Position numbers and translations under genes: made by a program. The notes beneath the pieces were generated by a model. That model had not been told where the DNA came from, did not search any database, and was given only the letters and a program-made list of their open reading frames with translations. DNA of 35,670 nucleotides from Clostridiales bacterium (lineage in GTDB: Bacteria; Bacillota; Clostridia; Lachnospirales; WQUN01), in contig JAISGK010000066.1 of the NCBI GenBank assembly GCA_031263155.1, positions 1-35,670 of the forward strand, read 5' to 3'. Shown piece by piece: positions 33,246 through 35,670 of the stretch. How positions within the stretch are numbered: position 1 is the first letter of the stretch; every line of letters starts with the position of its first letter.

Positions 33246-35450
33246 TCATTTCTCCGGGTCAAATACATATGCTATCACGCATTTTGGCCATTGCCATTCT
33301 TTGCCCACAAGCGTTTTGTAACCTACAAAATCCGCCCACAAAACAAGTTCCGCCCCTTGCTTGCCATTGCGCGCGGCGTATCCGTTCTCCACATTAACCC
33401 ACAAGTCCATCTCAACGACTGCGGTCTTGTAGCCATCCGCGTAAAAATTGCGCAAAACGATTTCATCATCTTTCACCCGCACATTTCCATGCCATTCTCC
33501 ATCGTTTAGGTAGACAGCCCTATCCATATCTCCGTATAGAGTGGACTTATGTTCTCCCATTATATCTTTTTTTAGAATAGGGTTTACATTGTCCGCCCTG
33601 ATTATTTTTATTTTATGAAAACGCGCTCCGCACTCACCGGCGCCGCGCCGCAAAACGAGCCGCGCCGTGCGTGACGACCACCACGAGCTCTCTGACACCT
33701 CTTTCAGGGTTACGCGCGCCGCGTGCACGCCACGTTCCGCTTCAACCCCGACTGCTTGCCTATGGTCAATCTTGTCTTCTTGACCATGGTCGGCCCTATT
33801 TGGTCGCCCATGGCTATTGCCAGAGACAAGGCGCGTATTCACATTTTCGGCGGTAAGCGCCGCATCCCAATGGGCGCGCCTTGCTACAAGCAGTGATTGA
33901 TGAGTCACGTGCCCGCCTGCCACTATGGGTGAATCGTCTTCGCCGCGAGTCAGCCGCTCATCTTCCCCATCGGACACCAAGAGGGCTATATCTTCGTGAG
34001 GGCGATCCTCATCGGCGTATATCATCAGGTTTTCCACCCATAGAGAGGTCGCCAACTGATCCGACGGATTATATTTATCGCTTAGCACGAGGATGATCTG
34101 GTCGTCGCGCGGTACGGTTTCAAGATTATCTGTTGCGTTTAGCTTATCATAAGAGTGGCGCTCATACCATCCGACGTATACGATAAAATCTTTGTCAAAC
34201 CTGATGCCACTTAGGGATGTCGCTCTTAACAGGCCGTTTTTGATATTGTTTTGAATCCATTTGGTATAGTCTGTGTCCAGCGCGCCGTAACCCGCTTCAC
34301 CGATTTTTTTCCACCCGGCTTTATTATCGTTACTGTCCAGACAAACCTGCAAAAATCCGTTACCGCTGTTTTGATCCATCTGAATTTTCCAATCATCATT
34401 TGTATCGCTTGGGTCGAGATCCGCCCAATTGTTTACAAAGTGGTACCCCTCGGGCAGGGTCAGGTAAATCTTTTCACCCGGGCGCAATGCCCCGGCAAAA
34501 ACCTCTTTTATCTGAATGGGCGCCAATTCCCAAAAATCATGAGCCTCCGCCACGTCGCCATCTAGCCTGGACTGAGTAAATTCTGTACGCACATTGGCCG
34601 CCAGCAGGGTTTGAGGGGAAATGCCTGCGGGAATTCCATCGCCGCCAAGTCCTATTTGTATTTTTACATCTTGCTCACCGCGCGCGCGAATGGCCAATGG
34701 AATGATTATTGCGCGGCTTTCTGTAGCGGCACAGTTTTCAAGTATTGTTACGACGGCTTCGCTTAGGTCATATTTGCATACGACCAGGCTGTACGCGACT
34801 TCGGCCTCGACTCCGGCTCTAAAATATATCCCATGCTTTGCTTTGGCGTCAGAGTGGGCGATGGCTTGCGGTTCTGTCACACCGGGTACAAAGAATCCCA
34901 TTTTCTGATCATACGTAGAGGCAAAACGCGTATCGTCTACAAAATCTCCGGGCATCTCCCCACCCCAAGAGGCTATCGGCGCTGGCGACAGGCTTGCCCA
35001 ATCGTTCAACGCGCCGCGCATTGGCATATAGCTTGCTGACGCGGGAGACTTTTCCATTATCCCAAGCAATTCCAACGACGCGCGTTTAATGTTAAGCCCG
35101 CGATTGGGTTCGCTTGAGCTGCTCGTGTTATGACGAAAGTACCACTGGGCGTTGTGCAGCTTTAGAGAAAACTGCTGACCCGTCAACACGTCGCCGGCAA
35201 GATGAATGATCAGCTCCGAACACTTTGTAAAATAGTCTGGCGCATAGTCATTATCATGGGCATTTTGTTCCGTGTAGCGCCGCGCCTCAGTTCCCTCGCT
35301 CGGTTGCTCCACAAGGGCGGTGTTGGCTGCTACAGTGGGAATATTGTTTACCTCGACTCTCGAAATAGCGTATGCGGGCAGCGCGGCACAGAAGAAAATC
35401 ATTTTCGCCGCCGACAATAACAATAAGAACAGCACAAGTTTATTTTTCAT
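33246..35450 (-). CDS. Large secreted protein of unknown function
   Basis: The 734-residue product starts with a clear signal peptide (MKNKLVLFLLLLSAAKMIFF, then cleavage probably after ALPAYA near residue 28). The mature part is polar and looks beta-rich, without transmembrane helices, sortase motif or repeats. The stretch IKEVFAGALRPGEKIYLTLPEGYHFVN in the middle third resembles a segment I associate with clostridial surface proteins that carry copper-amine-oxidase-like stalk domains, but that C-terminal domain is not visible here. ATG 35450 is chosen over 35495 because AAGGGAG lies seven bases upstream and the signal peptide starts there. It is monocistronic in the window, 28 bases from the convergent YigZ-family gene. 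I do not recognise a function. Confidence 0.8.
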   Translation of the reverse strand: MKNKLVLFLLLLSAAKMIFFCAALPAYAISRVEVNNIPTVAANTALVEQPSEGTEARRYTEQNAHDNDYAPDYFTKCSELIIHLAGDVLTGQQFSLKLHNAQWYFRHNTSSSSEPNRGLNIKRASLELLGIMEKSPASASYMPMRGALNDWASLSPAPIASWGGEMPGDFVDDTRFASTYDQKMGFFVPGVTEPQAIAHSDAKAKHGIYFRAGVEAEVAYSLVVCKYDLSEAVVTILENCAATESRAIIIPLAIRARGEQDVKIQIGLGGDGIPAGISPQTLLAANVRTEFTQSRLDGDVAEAHDFWELAPIQIKEVFAGALRPGEKIYLTLPEGYHFVNNWADLDPSDTNDDWKIQMDQNSGNGFLQVCLDSNDNKAGWKKIGEAGYGALDTDYTKWIQNNIKNGLLRATSLSGIRFDKDFIVYVGWYERHSYDKLNATDNLETVPRDDQIILVLSDKYNPSDQLATSLWVENLMIYADEDRPHEDIALLVSDGEDERLTRGEDDSPIVAGGHVTHQSLLVARRAHWDAALTAENVNTRLVSGNSHGRPNRADHGQEDKIDHRQAVGVEAERGVHAARVTLKEVSESSWWSSRTARLVLRRGAGECGARFHKIKIIRADNVNPILKKDIMGEHKSTLYGDMDRAVYLNDGEWHGNVRVKDDEIVLRNFYADGYKTAVVEMDLWVNVENGYAARNGKQGAELVLWADFVGYKTLVGKEWQWPKCVIAYVFDPEK

Positions 35451-35521
35451 AGCAATCTCCCTTGGATAACAAACAGGCAATAAAAAAATGCCCATATGGT
35501 ATTGTTTGCCACAAGGTAATG

Positions 35522-35550
35522 TTTATACGTTTAAACGTCCGTTTTCACAA
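35522..35550 (-). promoter_or_regulatory. Promoter of the secreted-protein gene with a palindrome in the spacer
   Basis: On the minus strand TTGTGA (plus 35545-35550) and TATAAA (plus 35522-35527) are 17 bases apart, about 70 bases before ATG 35450. The 12-bp perfect palindrome ACGTTTAAACGT at 35527-35538 fills the -10 side of the spacer, where a repressor could block RNA polymerase. Confidence 0.6.
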
Positions 35551-35580
35551 AAGTCTAAGAGCGCCGGTATAACCGCATTC

Positions 35581-35670
35581 GTAGGGGACGGCGTCCTCGA
35601 CGTCCCGTTTCCCAGCCCCGACATTCCACGGTTCCCATTTGATGTCTCGTTGCCCTCGTTGTCGGAAACC
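35581..35670. repeat. Second GTAGGGG-type repeat, cut by the window end
   Basis: The segment begins GTAGGGGACG and folds locally (GGGACG 35585-35590 with CGTCCC 35601-35606). Its start matches the first seven bases of the element at 26838, and it continues to the window edge without a visible right end. No gene is seen here. Confidence 0.45.

Noticed and set aside
35451-35495. Upstream ATG 35495 for the secreted protein
   Set aside because: The 15 added residues precede a textbook signal peptide, and the AAGGGAG site fits ATG 35450.

Overview
The window looks like a chromosomal segment of an uncultured, probably endospore-forming, Gram-positive bacterium of the Bacillota, class Clostridia. 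The grounds are: the complete S10-spc-alpha ribosomal superoperon in Firmicutes order, strong AGGAGG ribosome binding sites, zinc-type S14, S4 and L36, a KOW-domain gene between map and infA, the sporulation protein YyaC, and the Clostridia-type long L17. Base composition is moderate and looks fairly even. No rRNA, tRNA, CRISPR array, phage or transposase gene was seen.

Layout. Positions 1-1400 hold a ProX-like tRNA editing protein and an overlapping HD phosphohydrolase gene. Positions 1424-16658 are one co-directional superoperon (+): a consensus promoter, a folded leader, then rpsJ-rplC-rplD-rplW-rplB-rpsS-rplV-rpsC-rplP-rpmC-rpsQ-rplN-rplX-rplE-rpsN-rpsH-rplF-rplR-rpsE-rpmD-rplO-secY-map-KOW-infA-rpmJ-rpsM-rpsK-rpsD-rpoA-rplQ, closed by a strong bidirectional terminator. 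It makes about half the ribosomal proteins, the SecY translocon core, methionine aminopeptidase, IF-1 and the RNA polymerase alpha subunit. adk, which commonly sits between secY and map, is absent. rplC has no ATG, GTG or TTG at its homologous start and appears to begin with ATA.

Positions 16689-19998 (-) hold a SNF2 ATPase and a SWIM zinc-finger gene spaced by one base. Positions 20225-23343 (+) hold a PF12897-type aminotransferase and glmS. Positions 23389-25355 (-) hold der and plsY, and 25487-26764 (+) holds murA, so this stretch serves cell-wall precursors, phospholipid and ribosome assembly. A 134-bp GTAGGGG inverted-repeat element follows murA and runs through a small ORF.

Positions 27083-28993 (-) form a two-gene unit: a membrane protein with an N-terminal MPN/JAB-like domain whose catalytic histidines are replaced by glutamine, one transmembrane helix and an extracellular LysM domain, followed by a soluble histidine kinase with no sensor domain. 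This is the most promising candidate for an undescribed signalling system here. Positions 29367-33217 (+) hold yyaC, an AI-2E/PerM-family permease, hflX (with an in-frame 3 x 21-bp repeat) and a YigZ/IMPACT gene. Positions 33246-35450 (-) encode a large secreted protein of unknown function, whose promoter carries a 12-bp palindrome. The window ends inside a second GTAGGGG-type repeat.

All identifications are by reading translated sequence and recalled family motifs; no database search was run.
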